A stretch of DNA of 64,000 bases from Streptomyces lavendulae subsp. lavendulae (GCF_002803845.1 NZ_CP024985.1:3658001-3722000); one strand, 5' to 3'. Positions 54,991-63,879 are shown, numbered from the stretch's first letter. Made by a program: numbers and translations. Notes: generated by a model from the letters alone, not told the origin.

Positions 54991-55719
54991 TCAGACAGCG
55001 GCCGGGTCTTCCTCGACGAGGAGGTTCCGGGTGCGGTTGGAGTCCAGCTGGATGCCGGGGCCCATCGTGGTGCTGAGGGCGGCCTTCTTGATGTAGCGGC
55101 CCTTGGCGGCGGACGGCTTCAGACGGATGATCTCGTCCAGGGCCGCAGCGTAGTTCTCGACCAGCTTCTCATCGGAGAAGGAAACCTTGCCGATGATGAA
55201 GTGCAGGTTCGAGTGCTTGTCGACGCGGAACTCGATCTTGCCACCCTTGATCTCGGTGACAGCCTTGGCGACGTCCATCGTGACGGTGCCGGTCTTCGGG
55301 TTCGGCATGAGGCCACGGGGACCGAGCACGCGGCCGAGGCGGCCGACCTTGCCCATGAGGTCCGGGGTGGCCACAACGGCGTCGAACTCGTTGAGGCGGT
55401 TGCCCTTCGCGATCTCGTTGATCAGCTCGTCGTCGCCGACAATGTCGGCGCCGGCGGCTTCCGCGGCCGCAGCACGGTCACCGGTCGCGAAGACCAGGAC
55501 CCGGGCGGTCTTGCCGGTGCCGTGCGGGAGGTTCACGGTGCCACGGACCATCTGGTCGGCCTTACGCGGGTCGACACCCAGACGGAAGGCGACCTCGACG
55601 GTGCTGTCGAACTTGGTCGCGGAGGTCTCCTTGGCGAGACGGACGGCCTCGAGCGGGGCGTAGAGCTTCTCCCGGTCGACCTTGGCGTCCGCAGCGCGGA
55701 GAGTCTTGCTGCGCTTCAC
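54991..55719 (-). CDS. rplA: 50S ribosomal protein L1
   Basis: Stalk protein for E-site tRNA release; represses the L11 operon in E. coli. VKRSKTLRAADAKVDREKLY from a GTG with AGGAG upstream, VEVAFRLGVDPRKADQMVRG, FDAVVATPDLMGKVGRLGRV and LGPRGLMPNPKTGTVT. 242 aa. It follows rplK by 86 nt. Confidence 0.98.
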   Translation of the reverse strand: MKRSKTLRAADAKVDREKLYAPLEAVRLAKETSATKFDSTVEVAFRLGVDPRKADQMVRGTVNLPHGTGKTARVLVFATGDRAAAAEAAGADIVGDDELINEIAKGNRLNEFDAVVATPDLMGKVGRLGRVLGPRGLMPNPKTGTVTMDVAKAVTEIKGGKIEFRVDKHSNLHFIIGKVSFSDEKLVENYAAALDEIIRLKPSAAKGRYIKKAALSTTMGPGIQLDSNRTRNLLVEEDPAAV

Positions 55720-55805
55720 TTCTGCTCCTGTGTTGTGACTTCAGGCGTGGAGTCGTGGTGCGGACCAGCGCTTGGTCCTACCACTGTCGTGCTGGGGTGG
55801 CTGAA

Positions 55806-56240
55806 TCAGCCTTCGACCGTGATGCCCATCGAACGCGCGGTGCCGGCGATGATCTTCTCGGCGGCGTCGATGTCGTTGGCGTTCAGGTCAGGCATCTTGA
55901 TCGTGGCGATCTCGCGGACCTGGTCACGCGTCAGCTTGGCGACCTTGGTCTTGTGCGGCTCGCCAGAGCCCTTCTCCACGCCCGCGCTCTTCAGGATGAG
56001 GCGCGCGGCCGGCGGAGTCTTGGTGATGAAGGTGAAGGAACGGTCCTCGTAGACCGTGATCTCCACCGGCACGACCATGCCACGCTGCGACTCGGTCGCG
56101 GCGTTGTAGGCCTTGCAGAACTCCATGATGTTGACGCCGTGCTGACCGAGCGCGGGGCCGACCGGCGGAGCCGGGTTGGCCGCACCGGCCTTGATCTGGA
56201 GCTTGATAAGCCCCGTGATCTTCTTCTTCTTGGGAGGCAT
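55806..56240 (-). CDS. rplK: 50S ribosomal protein L11
   Basis: Binds the GTPase-associated centre and is required for RelA activation; target of thiostrepton. [20 protein letters not shown], the Pro-rich [20 protein letters not shown], and [19 protein letters not shown]. 144 aa. A possible -10 (TATCGT, complement at 56310-56315) lies about 70 nt upstream, after the nusG terminator. Confidence 0.98.
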
Positions 56241-56345
56241 TGCTCTCTCCGGGTCCTAGTGAGAGTTTTCAGCCGCCAACCGGTCATCCGGATGGAGGCA
56301 TACCGCACCACGATAGCGGGTATAGGCGCGGGGCTAAAAACCGAG

Positions 56346-56381
56346 CAGGTCAGACCGCCCTTCTCGGGCTGGTCTGACCTG
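56346..56381 (-). terminator. Terminator of nusG
   Basis: CAGGTCAGACC at 56346-56356 pairs with GGTCTGACCTG at 56371-56381, with an inner GCCC/GGGC. On the minus strand TGCTCGG then TTTTTA follows. It separates secE-nusG from rplK-rplA. Confidence 0.85.
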
Positions 56382-56410
56382 TTTCGGAAGCGTCGCTCAG
56401 AAGATCTGGA

Positions 56411-57331
56411 TCAGTTCTTCTGGATCTGGTCGAAGCTCAGCTCGACCGGGGTCTCGCGGCCGAAGATCTCGACGAGGCCCTTGACCTTCTTCGAGTCCGG
56501 GTTGATCTCGTTGATCGTCGCCTGCAGCGTGGCGAACGGGCCGTCGGTGACGGTGACCGAGTCGCCGACCTCGAAGTCGAGGACCTCGATGGTGCGCTTG
56601 ACGGCGGGGGCCGGCAGACCGGCCTCCTCGGCCGCCTGCTTGGCGGCCTTCTCCTGCGCCTCGGGGGCGAGCATCTTGACGATCTCGTCGAGGGTCAGCG
56701 GGTACGGGTCGTAGGCGTTGCCGACGAAGCCGGTGACACCCGGGGTGTTGCGGACGACGCCCCAGGACTCGTTCGTCAGATCCATGCGGACGAGAACGTA
56801 ACCGGGCAGCTTGTTCTGCCGGACGTTCTTGCGCTCGCCGTTCTTGATCTGGACGATCTCTTCCTCGGGCACCTCGGCCTGGTAGATGAACTCCTCGACG
56901 TTCAGCGAGACGGCACGCTGCTCCAGGTTCGCCTTCACGCGCTTCTCGTAGCCCGCGTAGGTGTGGATGACGTACCACTCGCCGGGGAGCAGGCGCAGCT
57001 CGTCGCGGAGGGCCTGGATGGGGTCGACCGGCTCGGCGGGCTCGACCTCGGCGGCCTCTTCGGCCTCCTCGTCGGCCTCGGCCTGGGCGTCGCCCTCGTC
57101 CTCGTCGGCGTCCTCGACGTCGTCGGCCTCATCGGCCTCGGCGTCGTCTTCGGCCTCGGCGTCGACCTCGTCCTCGACGTGCAGCGCGGCTTCCTCGGCG
57201 GCGATGCCGGCCTCGGCGTCGGCGAGCTCGGCCTCGTCCGGGTCCACAGCGTCTGCCGCCTCGACGATGTCGAGCTCGTCCTCGACGGACTCGACGGAGT
57301 CGTGGCTCACGTTCAGGTTCGGGTCAGACAC
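56411..57331 (-). CDS. nusG: Transcription termination/antitermination factor NusG with long acidic N-terminus
   Basis: Binds RNA polymerase via the NGN domain and Rho or S10 via the KOW domain. From the GTG at 57331 the protein is 306 aa. The first ~125 residues are an extended acidic region made mainly of Glu, Asp and Ala (for example VDAEAEDDAEADEADDVEDA). The NGN domain starts near GEWYVIHTYAGYEKRVKANL and includes NKLPGYVLVRMDLTNESWGV and NTPGVTGFVG. The KOW domain is FEVGDSVTVTDGPFATLQAT. The acidic extension is usual in Streptomyces NusG but absent in E. coli. It follows secE after an attenuator-like hairpin. Confidence 0.97.
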   Translation of the reverse strand: MSDPNLNVSHDSVESVEDELDIVEAADAVDPDEAELADAEAGIAAEEAALHVEDEVDAEAEDDAEADEADDVEDADEDEGDAQAEADEEAEEAAEVEPAEPVDPIQALRDELRLLPGEWYVIHTYAGYEKRVKANLEQRAVSLNVEEFIYQAEVPEEEIVQIKNGERKNVRQNKLPGYVLVRMDLTNESWGVVRNTPGVTGFVGNAYDPYPLTLDEIVKMLAPEAQEKAAKQAAEEAGLPAPAVKRTIEVLDFEVGDSVTVTDGPFATLQATINEINPDSKKVKGLVEIFGRETPVELSFDQIQKN

Positions 57332-57379
57332 GGTGGCTGCTTCTTCCTGGATACAAAAGGTGGTGGAACATGCGAAAAC

Positions 57380-57404
57380 GGGCGGCACCCATCAGGCGCC
57401 GCCC
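57380..57404 (-). terminator. Attenuator-like hairpin between secE and nusG
   Basis: GGGCGGC at 57380-57386 pairs with GCCGCCC at 57398-57404. On the minus strand GTTTTCGC follows. It may terminate part of the secE transcript, or act as a processing site ahead of nusG. Confidence 0.6.
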
Positions 57405-57414
57405 TCCGCGGGGA

Positions 57415-57696
57415 TCAGCCGAAGACGAACTTGATGGCTTCCTGGAACCCATAGTCAATCACGGTCACCAGACCGATCATGATGACGACGAAGACAATCA
57501 CCACAGTGGTGTACGTCGAGAGCTGGTTACGGGTGGGCCATACGACCTTGCGGAGTTCCGCGACGATCTGGCGGTAGAAAAGCGCGAGACGGCCGAGAGG
57601 GCCCTTCTTGCCGCGCTTGCCGCCCTTGCGGGCCTTCTTCTCGCGGGTGTCGTCCTCGGCGTCAGGCATGTCGATGGAGCCCAGGGCGTCCGTCAC
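57415..57696 (-). CDS. secE: Preprotein translocase subunit SecE
   Basis: A single-pass clamp subunit of the Sec translocon. The GTG at 57696 (VTDALGSIDMPDAEDDTREK) with AGGTGA upstream gives 93 aa. A basic linker KARKGGKRGKKGP precedes the amphipathic helix FYRQIVAELRKVVWPTRNQL (family signature) and the membrane helix VVIVFVVIMIGLVTVIDYGF. The N-terminal acidic stretch resembles other Streptomyces SecE. Confidence 0.97.
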   Translation of the reverse strand: MTDALGSIDMPDAEDDTREKKARKGGKRGKKGPLGRLALFYRQIVAELRKVVWPTRNQLSTYTTVVIVFVVIMIGLVTVIDYGFQEAIKFVFG

Positions 57697-57800
57697 GTCT
57701 CTCACCTGAATCCGGGTCGTGGCCGTAGCCGCGCCCGGTTGCGCCGCACGGCGTTGCATCGAAGTACGTACCTGCGCACACGTCCGAGAGGAGTGTGAAG

Positions 57801-57873
57801 CAGGGCCGGAGGGACTCGAACCCCCAACCGCTGGTTTTGGAGACCAGTGCTCTACCAATTGAGCTACGACCCT
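57801..57873 (-). tRNA. trnW: tRNA-Trp (anticodon CCA)
   Basis: On the minus strand AGGGTCG begins the acceptor stem, paired with CGGCCCT plus discriminator G at the 3' end. The D arm is AGCTCAATTGGTAGAGC, the anticodon arm CTGGTCTCCAAAACCAG with loop CTCCAAA (anticodon CCA), and the T arm GGGGGTTCGAGTCCC. 73 nt; CCA is not encoded (CTTCACAC follows). TAGGTT at 57885-57890 (complement) may be the -10 box. It precedes secE as in other actinobacteria. Confidence 0.95.
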
Positions 57874-58065
57874 TTGCGCTCCCCAACCTACCGCATCCGA
57901 GCGAGTGCACGGAGTGTTCACGCTCTGGGGCGGCTGTTGAGGACCAACGACAGGTGAGTGTACGTGGTCCGGGCCCTGACGTCGAACAGAAGACATCCGG
58001 ACCTGCTCCGTCCGGTGTTTGAAACGGTGTGCGGCGGCTCGGAGGCGTCTGGGACGATTGGCCGC

Positions 58066-59292
58066 ATGACCTCTGCAACGCCTTCCTCCGAGCGCCGGGT
58101 GTCCGCCCGTATCGGCGCCATTTCCGAGTCCGCCACCCTCGCCGTCGACGCCAAGGCCAAGGCCCTCAAGGCCGCCGGGCGCCCGGTGATCGGCTTCGGT
58201 GCGGGCGAGCCCGACTTCCCGACCCCGGACTACATCGTCGAGGCCGCGGTCGAGGCCTGCCGCAACCCGAAGTACCACCGCTACACGCCGGCCGGCGGTC
58301 TGCCCGAGCTGAAGGCCGCGATCGCCGCCAAGACGCTGCGCGACTCGGGCTACGAGGTGGACGCCTCCCAGGTCCTGGTGACCAACGGCGGCAAGCAGGC
58401 CATCTACGAGGCCTTCGCGGCCATCCTCGACCCGGGCGACGAGGTCATCGTCCCGGCCCCGTACTGGACCACCTACCCGGAGTCGATCCGCCTCGCCGGC
58501 GGCGTCCCGGTCGAGGTCGTCGCCGACGAGACCACCGGCTACCGGGTCTCGGTCGAGCAGCTGGAGGCCGCGCGCACCGAGCGCACCAAGGTCGTCCTGT
58601 TCGTCTCCCCGTCCAACCCCACGGGCTCGGTGTACTCCGAGGCCGACGCGAAGGCGATCGGCGAGTGGGCGGCCGAGCACGGCCTGTGGGTGCTGACGGA
58701 CGAGATCTACGAGCACCTGGTCTACGGCGACGCGAAGTTCACCTCGCTGCCGGTCCTGGTCCCGGCGCTGCGCGACAAGTGCATCATCGTCAACGGCGTC
58801 GCCAAGACGTACGCGATGACGGGCTGGCGCGTGGGCTGGGTCATCGCCCCGCAGGACGTCATCAAGGCCGCGACCAACCTGCAGTCGCACGCCACCTCCA
58901 ACGTCTCCAACGTGGCCCAGGTCGCCGCGCTGGCCGCCGTCTCGGGCAACCTGGACGCGGTCGCGGAGATGCGCAAGGCCTTCGATCGCCGCCGCCAGAC
59001 CATGGTGAAGATGCTGAACGAGATCGACGGCGTCTTCTGCCCGACCCCCGAGGGCGCGTTCTACGCGTACCCGTCGGTCAAGGAGCTCATCGGCAAGGAG
59101 ATCCGCGGCAAGCGCCCGCAGAGCTCCGTCGAGCTCGCCGCGCTGATCCTGGATGAGGTCGAGGTCGCGGTCGTCCCGGGCGAGGCCTTCGGCACCCCCG
59201 GCTACCTGCGCCTGTCCTACGCCCTGGGCGACGAGGACCTGGTCGAGGGCGTCTCCCGCATCCAGAAGCTCCTGGCGGAGGCCAAGGCCTAG
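58066..59292 (+). CDS. aspC: Class I pyridoxal-phosphate aminotransferase (aspartate type)
   Basis: Probably aspartate aminotransferase. The 408-aa protein has GRPVIGFGAGEPDFPTPDYI, YTPAGGLPELKAA, PAPYWTTYPESIRLAGG, SNPTGSVYS, DEIYEHLVYG, the PLP-lysine region NGVAKTYAMTGWRVGW, and LRLSYALGDEDL. Start ATG 58066 matches the family; the frame is open further upstream from a GTG at 57958. It is divergent from tRNA-Trp and followed by a strong terminator. Exact substrate preference cannot be read from sequence. Confidence 0.93.
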   Translation: MTSATPSSERRVSARIGAISESATLAVDAKAKALKAAGRPVIGFGAGEPDFPTPDYIVEAAVEACRNPKYHRYTPAGGLPELKAAIAAKTLRDSGYEVDASQVLVTNGGKQAIYEAFAAILDPGDEVIVPAPYWTTYPESIRLAGGVPVEVVADETTGYRVSVEQLEAARTERTKVVLFVSPSNPTGSVYSEADAKAIGEWAAEHGLWVLTDEIYEHLVYGDAKFTSLPVLVPALRDKCIIVNGVAKTYAMTGWRVGWVIAPQDVIKAATNLQSHATSNVSNVAQVAALAAVSGNLDAVAEMRKAFDRRRQTMVKMLNEIDGVFCPTPEGAFYAYPSVKELIGKEIRGKRPQSSVELAALILDEVEVAVVPGEAFGTPGYLRLSYALGDEDLVEGVSRIQKLLAEAKA

Positions 59293-59314
59293 GCCTCCGG
59301 CGGTTCCGCGAGTA

Positions 59315-59349
59315 CGGAGCGGCGTCACCCCGGGGGTGACGCCGCTCCG
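59315..59349 (+). terminator. Terminator of the aminotransferase gene
   Basis: CGGAGCGGCGTCACC from 59315 pairs with GGTGACGCCGCTCCG ending at 59349; the ideal stem is about 15-17 bp. It lies 22 nt after the stop, followed by GCGTTTCG. Confidence 0.88.
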
Positions 59350-59459
59350 GCGTTTCGAGGCCCGGGGTCCGGGGTCCGGGGTGTCAGATTCGTGTTCGGG
59401 CAATGTCCCGTTCAGGTAATCCGCTGCCAATCGGGTGAGCGATGCGGCAGGATCACCAG

Positions 59460-60479
59460 ATGGAGCACGTACGCGATCTCACGCTTCTGCCGAAGGCCCA
59501 CCTGCACCTGCACTTCACCGGCTCGATGCGCCCGTCGACCCTGCTGGAGCTGGCCGACAAGTACGGCGTCCGGCTGCCGGACGCCCTGACCGCCGGGGAG
59601 CCGCCCAAGCTCCGGGCCACGGACGAGCGCGGCTGGTTCCGTTTCCAGCGCCTCTACGACGCCGCCCGCTCCTGCCTGCGCGAGCCCGACGACATCCGCC
59701 GCCTGGTCCGCGAGGCCGCGGAGGAGGACGTCCGGGACGGCAGCGGCTGGCTGGAGATCCAGGTGGATCCCACCTCCTACGCCCCGCTGCTCGGCGGCAT
59801 GATCCCGGCCGTGGAGATCATCCTCGACGCCGTCGACGCGGCCTCCCGCGAGACGGGCCTGGGCATGCGGGTCCTCATCGCCGCCAACCGCATGAAGCAC
59901 CCCCTGGACGCCCGCACCCTCGCCCGCCTCGCCGTCCGCTACGCCGACCGCGGCATCGTCGGCTTCGGGCTCTCCAACGACGAACGCCGCGGCATGGCCC
60001 GGGACTTCGACCGCGCCTTCGCCATCGCCCGTGAGGGCGGTCTGCTCGCGGCCCCGCACGGCGGCGAGCTCACCGGGCCCGCCTCCGTCCGCGACTGCCT
60101 CGACGACCTGCACGCGGCCCGCATCGGGCACGGCGTACGGGCGGCCGAGGACCCCCGGCTGCTCAAGCGGCTCGCCGACCGGCAGATCACCTGCGAGGTC
60201 TGTCCGGCCTCCAACGTGGCGCTCGGCGTCTACGAGCGGCCCGAGGACGTGCCGCTGCGCACCCTCTTCGAAGCCGGGGTGCCCATGGCGCTGGGCGCGG
60301 ACGACCCGCTGCTGTTCGGCTCCCGGCTCGCGGCCCAGTACGAGATCGCCCGCCGCCACCACGCCTTCACGGACGCGGAGCTCGCCGAGCTGGCGCGGCA
60401 GTCGGTGCGCGGTTCGGCCGCGCCCGACGAGGTGAAGGCCAAGCTGCTCGACGGGATCGACCACTGGCTCAACGGGTGA
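59460..60479 (+). CDS. add: Adenosine deaminase
   Basis: Converts adenosine to inosine in purine salvage. Zinc ligands and catalytic residues are KAHLHLHFTGS (HxH), PHGGELTGP (His and catalytic Glu), RIGHGV (His) and LGADDPLLF (Asp). I choose MEHVRDLTLL at 59460, with AGGA upstream, over the in-frame ATG at 59442. 339 aa. The last 11 nt overlap the convergent hypothetical gene. Confidence 0.95.
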   Translation: MEHVRDLTLLPKAHLHLHFTGSMRPSTLLELADKYGVRLPDALTAGEPPKLRATDERGWFRFQRLYDAARSCLREPDDIRRLVREAAEEDVRDGSGWLEIQVDPTSYAPLLGGMIPAVEIILDAVDAASRETGLGMRVLIAANRMKHPLDARTLARLAVRYADRGIVGFGLSNDERRGMARDFDRAFAIAREGGLLAAPHGGELTGPASVRDCLDDLHAARIGHGVRAAEDPRLLKRLADRQITCEVCPASNVALGVYERPEDVPLRTLFEAGVPMALGADDPLLFGSRLAAQYEIARRHHAFTDAELAELARQSVRGSAAPDEVKAKLLDGIDHWLNG

Positions 60480-60885
60480 GCCGCAGGTCCCCCTCGTAGC
60501 AGTCGGCCCGCACCCGGTGGCCGTCCGTGAACACTATTTCCAGGTGGGTGCGGCCCTGCTCGGGCACCGCGAACTCGGCGACCGACGCGACGGTCTGGCC
60601 GAGGTGGCGCAGGAAGGGGTGGTCGCCGAGGTCCTCGCCGACCTCGATGCGGCCCCACTCCCCCATGTCGTAGGGCTCGTGGGGGACGGCGGACTCCACG
60701 ATGAGGCACCGGTCCGAGCCGGTGGTGATCCGCGTGGACTCGCCGTCGCTGTCGATCAGCCAGACGTCGAGCGGCGCCTCGGAGCGCTCGCCCTCGCAGA
60801 TGTGCCAGGAGGCGACGACCCGGCTGATCTCGCGGCCCACCAGGCGGGTGGGGTCCGTACCGGCCCCGTGCAGGGGGCAGTGCAT
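60469..60885 (-). CDS. Conserved hypothetical protein
   Basis: A 138-aa acidic soluble protein without a recognised family. It has LVGREISRVVASWHICEGER, DVWLIDSDGESTRITTGSDR, LIVESAVPHEPYDMGEWGRI and LEIVFTDGHRVRADCYEGDL: an all-beta pattern of paired strands. It starts one nt after the murB stop, so it is probably cotranscribed with murB. It converges with add and overlaps it by 11 nt. Confidence 0.8.
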   Translation of the reverse strand: MHCPLHGAGTDPTRLVGREISRVVASWHICEGERSEAPLDVWLIDSDGESTRITTGSDRCLIVESAVPHEPYDMGEWGRIEVGEDLGDHPFLRHLGQTVASVAEFAVPEQGRTHLEIVFTDGHRVRADCYEGDLRLTR

Positions 60886-60886
60886 G

Positions 60887-61942
60887 TCAGATCTGGACGC
60901 CGACCGTCACCGGCTCGTTGACGAGGGTGACGCCGAACGCCGCGTGGACTCCGGCGACGACCTCGCGGGCCAGGGTGAGGAGGTCTTCGGTGGTGGCCGC
61001 GCCCCGGTTGGTGAGGGCGAGGGTGTGCTTGGTGGAGATGCGGGCGGGGCCGGTGCCGTAGCCCTTGGTGAACCCGGCCTTGTCGATCAGCCAGGCCGCG
61101 CTGGTCTTCGTACGGCCCTCGCCGGCCGGGTAGGCGGGCGGGGCGGTGTCGGGGCCGAGGCGGTCCTGGACGCGGGCGAGGAAGGCGGCGTAGGCCTCGT
61201 CGGTCAGGATCGGGTTGTGGAAGAAGGAGCCGGCGGACCAGGTGTCGTGGTCGGCGGGGTCGAGGACCATGCCCTTGCCGGCGCGCAGGCGCAGGACGGT
61301 CTCGCGGGCGAGGGCGGCCGGGACCCGGTCTCCGGCCCCGACGCCGAGGGCGCGGGCGGTCTCGGGGTACTTGATCGGCGCGGACAGGCCGCCCGCGTCC
61401 TCCAGGGCGAAGCGGACGCGCAGGACGACGTAGCGGTCGGGCTGGTCCTTGAAGGTGCTGTTGCGGTAGCGGAACGCGCACTCGGCGGCGGAGAGGGTGA
61501 CCGTCGCGTCGGTGGCGCGGTCGTAGGCGACGACCTCGGTGATGGTGTCGCAGACTTCCTGGCCGTACGCCCCGACGTTCTGGATCGGGGTGGCTCCGGC
61601 CGAGCCGGGGATTCCGGCGAGGCATTCGATGCCCGCGAGGCCGGCTTCCACGGTGCGGGCGACGGCGTCGCTCCAGTTCTCGCCGGCGGCGAGTTCCAGG
61701 GTGGTGCCGTCGAGGGTGAAGCCCGTGGTCGCGATGCGCAGGGCGGTTCCGGCGAAGCCCCGGTCGCCGATGACCAGGTTGCTGCCGCCTCCGATGATCA
61801 GGAGGGGGGTGCCGCTCGCGTCGGCGGCGCGTACGGCGTCGACGACCTCGGCGTCGGTGGTCGCGGTGACCAGCCTGGCCGCCGGGCCGCCGAGGCGGAA
61901 GGTGGTCAGCGGGGCGAGGGGGGCGTCGTGGAGTTCCTGCAC
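60887..61942 (-). CDS. murB: UDP-N-acetylenolpyruvoylglucosamine reductase
   Basis: Reduces enolpyruvyl-UDP-GlcNAc to UDP-MurNAc with NADPH and FAD. The GTG at 61942 gives VQELHDAPLAPLTTFRLGGP; 15 more codons upstream are open but not conserved. FAD-binding IGGGSNLVIGDRGF, GIECLAGIPGSAGATPIQNV, GAYGQE, the catalytic Ser region SAGSFFHNPIL and KTSAAWLIDKAGF are present. 351 aa, a type I-like MurB. With glmS and glmM it makes this window rich in cell-wall precursor genes. Confidence 0.95.
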   Translation of the reverse strand: MQELHDAPLAPLTTFRLGGPAARLVTATTDAEVVDAVRAADASGTPLLIIGGGSNLVIGDRGFAGTALRIATTGFTLDGTTLELAAGENWSDAVARTVEAGLAGIECLAGIPGSAGATPIQNVGAYGQEVCDTITEVVAYDRATDATVTLSAAECAFRYRNSTFKDQPDRYVVLRVRFALEDAGGLSAPIKYPETARALGVGAGDRVPAALARETVLRLRAGKGMVLDPADHDTWSAGSFFHNPILTDEAYAAFLARVQDRLGPDTAPPAYPAGEGRTKTSAAWLIDKAGFTKGYGTGPARISTKHTLALTNRGAATTEDLLTLAREVVAGVHAAFGVTLVNEPVTVGVQI

Positions 61943-61987
61943 GTGGACAAGAGTACGGTCCGTCCCCCTCGCATCCCGGCGGGGCAC

Positions 61988-62386
61988 TCAGTAGGCCTGC
62001 TTCCGCTCCGCCAGACGGCGCTCGGCCTCGGCCCAGCCGAGGGGCAGCTCCGAGGCGGGCACGGTCCAGTAGGTGAAGGCGGACTCCTTCATGAAGGCGG
62101 CGGCGGCGCGCGAGCTGGAGCGGTGGGGCTCGCTGCGGGCGAAGCGGTGGAGGGCGTCCCGGTCCTCCCAGGCGGAGAGGGTCAGGAAGGTGCGGCGGGT
62201 CACCCGGGCGCGGAGGGCGACGCCGTGGGCGCCGGGGGCCTTGCGGATCTGGCGGATGATGCCGGGGGCCTTGAGGAAGAACCTGAGCGCCCCGGTGAGG
62301 GTCTCGGTCTCGAAGCGGGAGGCCATGACGTAGACCTCGGCGCCGGGGGCGGGCTCGTGGGGCGTGGACCAGGGGATGTCGGGCAT
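61988..62386 (-). CDS. Small dimeric alpha/beta-barrel (DUF3291/monooxygenase-like) protein
   Basis: A 132-aa protein. PGAEVYVMASRFETETLTGA, RVTRRTFLTLSAWEDRDALH and RFARSEPHRSSSRAAAAFM followed by FTYWTVPASELPLGWAEAERRLAERK have the layout of spheroidene-monooxygenase or DUF3291-like ferredoxin-fold proteins. No catalytic residue can be assigned. It lies between the MFS gene (30-nt gap) and murB (45-nt gap) in one direction, probably cotranscribed with the MFS gene. Confidence 0.8.
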   Translation of the reverse strand: MPDIPWSTPHEPAPGAEVYVMASRFETETLTGALRFFLKAPGIIRQIRKAPGAHGVALRARVTRRTFLTLSAWEDRDALHRFARSEPHRSSSRAAAAFMKESAFTYWTVPASELPLGWAEAERRLAERKQAY

Positions 62387-62416
62387 GACGGCTGCTCCTT
62401 CGGTTCGCGTCCGGGG

Positions 62417-63862
62417 TCAGCGGGTGGTGGGGATCTTGGCGGGGGTCTCGGTGGGGGTGGGCGGGGCCGCCGGGGTGGGCGGGGTGGTGGTGCGGCGGGG
62501 CAGGAGCAGGGCGAGGGCTGCGGCCAGGGCGACCGCGGCGGCGCCGATCCACAGGGCGGGGACGGTCCCGTCGGTGAAGGCCTGCGGGGTCTCGTAGCCG
62601 CCCCGGGCGGAGAACACCGAGGCCAGGACGGCCACGCCGAGGGCTCCGCCGACCTCCCGGAGGGCGTTGTTGGTACCGGAGGCCTTGCCCTGGTCGGCGG
62701 GGGCGACGGTGGACATCAGCACGTTGTTCGCCGGGGCGAAGTACAGGGACATGCCGATTCCGCTGAGGATCAGGGCGGGGAGCTGGGTGACGTAGGAGAC
62801 GTCCGGGGCGAGGACCACCGCGAACCAGCCGAGGCCCAGCGCCTGGAGGGCCAGCCCGGCGACGACGACGGGGCGGCCGCCGATCCGGTCGGACAGGATG
62901 CCCGCGATCGGGGCGACGATCATCGCCATGCCGGTCCAGGGCAGCATGCGCAGGCCGGCCTCGGTGGGCGAGTATCCGGCGACGCCCTGGAGGAACTGGC
63001 TGAGCAGGAAGATCGACCCGAACATGCCGAGGTACATCAGCAGGCTGGCGAGGTTGATCCCGAAGAAGCCCCGGCTACGGAAGAGCCGCATGGGGAGCAT
63101 GGGGTTCGCGCTGTTGAAGCCGTGGTGGACGAAGCCCCCGATGAGGGCGCTGCCCGCGATCAGGCCGGTGAGGACGGGGGCGCTGGTCCAGCCGTGGGCG
63201 TTGGCGTTGACCAGTCCGTAGACGACCCCGAAGAGCCCGCCGCTGATGAGGAGGGTGCCGGGGATGTCGAGGCGGGAGTTCGGGGCGGTGGACTCGGCGA
63301 GGCGCAGGCGGGCGAGCGGGATCAGGGCCAGGCCGATCGGCACGTTGAGCCAGAAGATCCACTGCCAGGAGATGTGCTCGGTGAGGCTGCCCCCGATCAG
63401 CGGACCACTGGCGACGGCCAGACCGCTGACGGCTCCGTAGATGCCGAGTGCCATACCGCGTCGGGTGGCCGGGACGGCGGTGGTGAGCAGGGTGAGGGAC
63501 AGCGGCATCATGACGGCGGCCCCGACGCCCTGGACGGCGCGGGCGGCGATCAGCTGGCCTATCCCGGGCGAGAGGGCGGCCGCGGCGGAGGCGGTGGTGA
63601 ACACGGCGAGCCCGGCGATGAAGAGCCGGCGGCGCCCGAAGCGGTCCCCCAGGGCGGAGCCGAACATGAGCAGGACGGCGAAGGTGAGGGTGTAGGCGTT
63701 CACCGTCCACTCCAGGTCCTCCAGCTTGCCGCCGAGGTCGGCGCGGATGGCGGGGAGGGCGGTGGTGACGACGAGGTTGTCGAGCGCGGCCATGAAACTG
63801 GCGGCCCCCGTGAGCACGAGGGCCCACACCGCGGGCCTGCTGAGCCGGTCTTGCTGGTTCAC
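62417..63862 (-). CDS. DHA2-family MFS multidrug exporter (14 TMS)
   Basis: A proton-coupled drug exporter of the 14-helix EmrB/QacA class. 481 aa. MNQQDRLSRPAVWALVLTGA, motif D1 near LDNLVVTTALPAIRADLGG, motif A GDRFGRRRLF, motif C GLAVASGPLIGGSLTEHISW followed by QWIFWLNVPIGLALIPLA, and a Pro/Thr-rich cytoplasmic C-terminus (RRTTTPPTPAAPPTPTETPA). The GTG start at 63862 has GGGGGAA upstream. A palindrome lies just upstream; such exporters are usually controlled by TetR- or MarR-type repressors, whose gene may lie beyond the right edge. Substrate unknown. Confidence 0.92.
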   Translation of the reverse strand: MNQQDRLSRPAVWALVLTGAASFMAALDNLVVTTALPAIRADLGGKLEDLEWTVNAYTLTFAVLLMFGSALGDRFGRRRLFIAGLAVFTTASAAAALSPGIGQLIAARAVQGVGAAVMMPLSLTLLTTAVPATRRGMALGIYGAVSGLAVASGPLIGGSLTEHISWQWIFWLNVPIGLALIPLARLRLAESTAPNSRLDIPGTLLISGGLFGVVYGLVNANAHGWTSAPVLTGLIAGSALIGGFVHHGFNSANPMLPMRLFRSRGFFGINLASLLMYLGMFGSIFLLSQFLQGVAGYSPTEAGLRMLPWTGMAMIVAPIAGILSDRIGGRPVVVAGLALQALGLGWFAVVLAPDVSYVTQLPALILSGIGMSLYFAPANNVLMSTVAPADQGKASGTNNALREVGGALGVAVLASVFSARGGYETPQAFTDGTVPALWIGAAAVALAAALALLLPRRTTTPPTPAAPPTPTETPAKIPTTR

Positions 63863-63879
63863 GGTTCCCCCTGAAGGTT

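Noticed and set aside
57415..59430. 671-codon minus-strand frame reaching from secE through the tRNA
   Set aside because: It would read through tRNA-Trp and antisense to the aminotransferase; only the last 93 codons are SecE.
60701..63874. 1057-codon plus-strand frame near the right end
   Set aside because: Antisense to murB, the small monooxygenase-like gene and the MFS exporter, all with clear family motifs.
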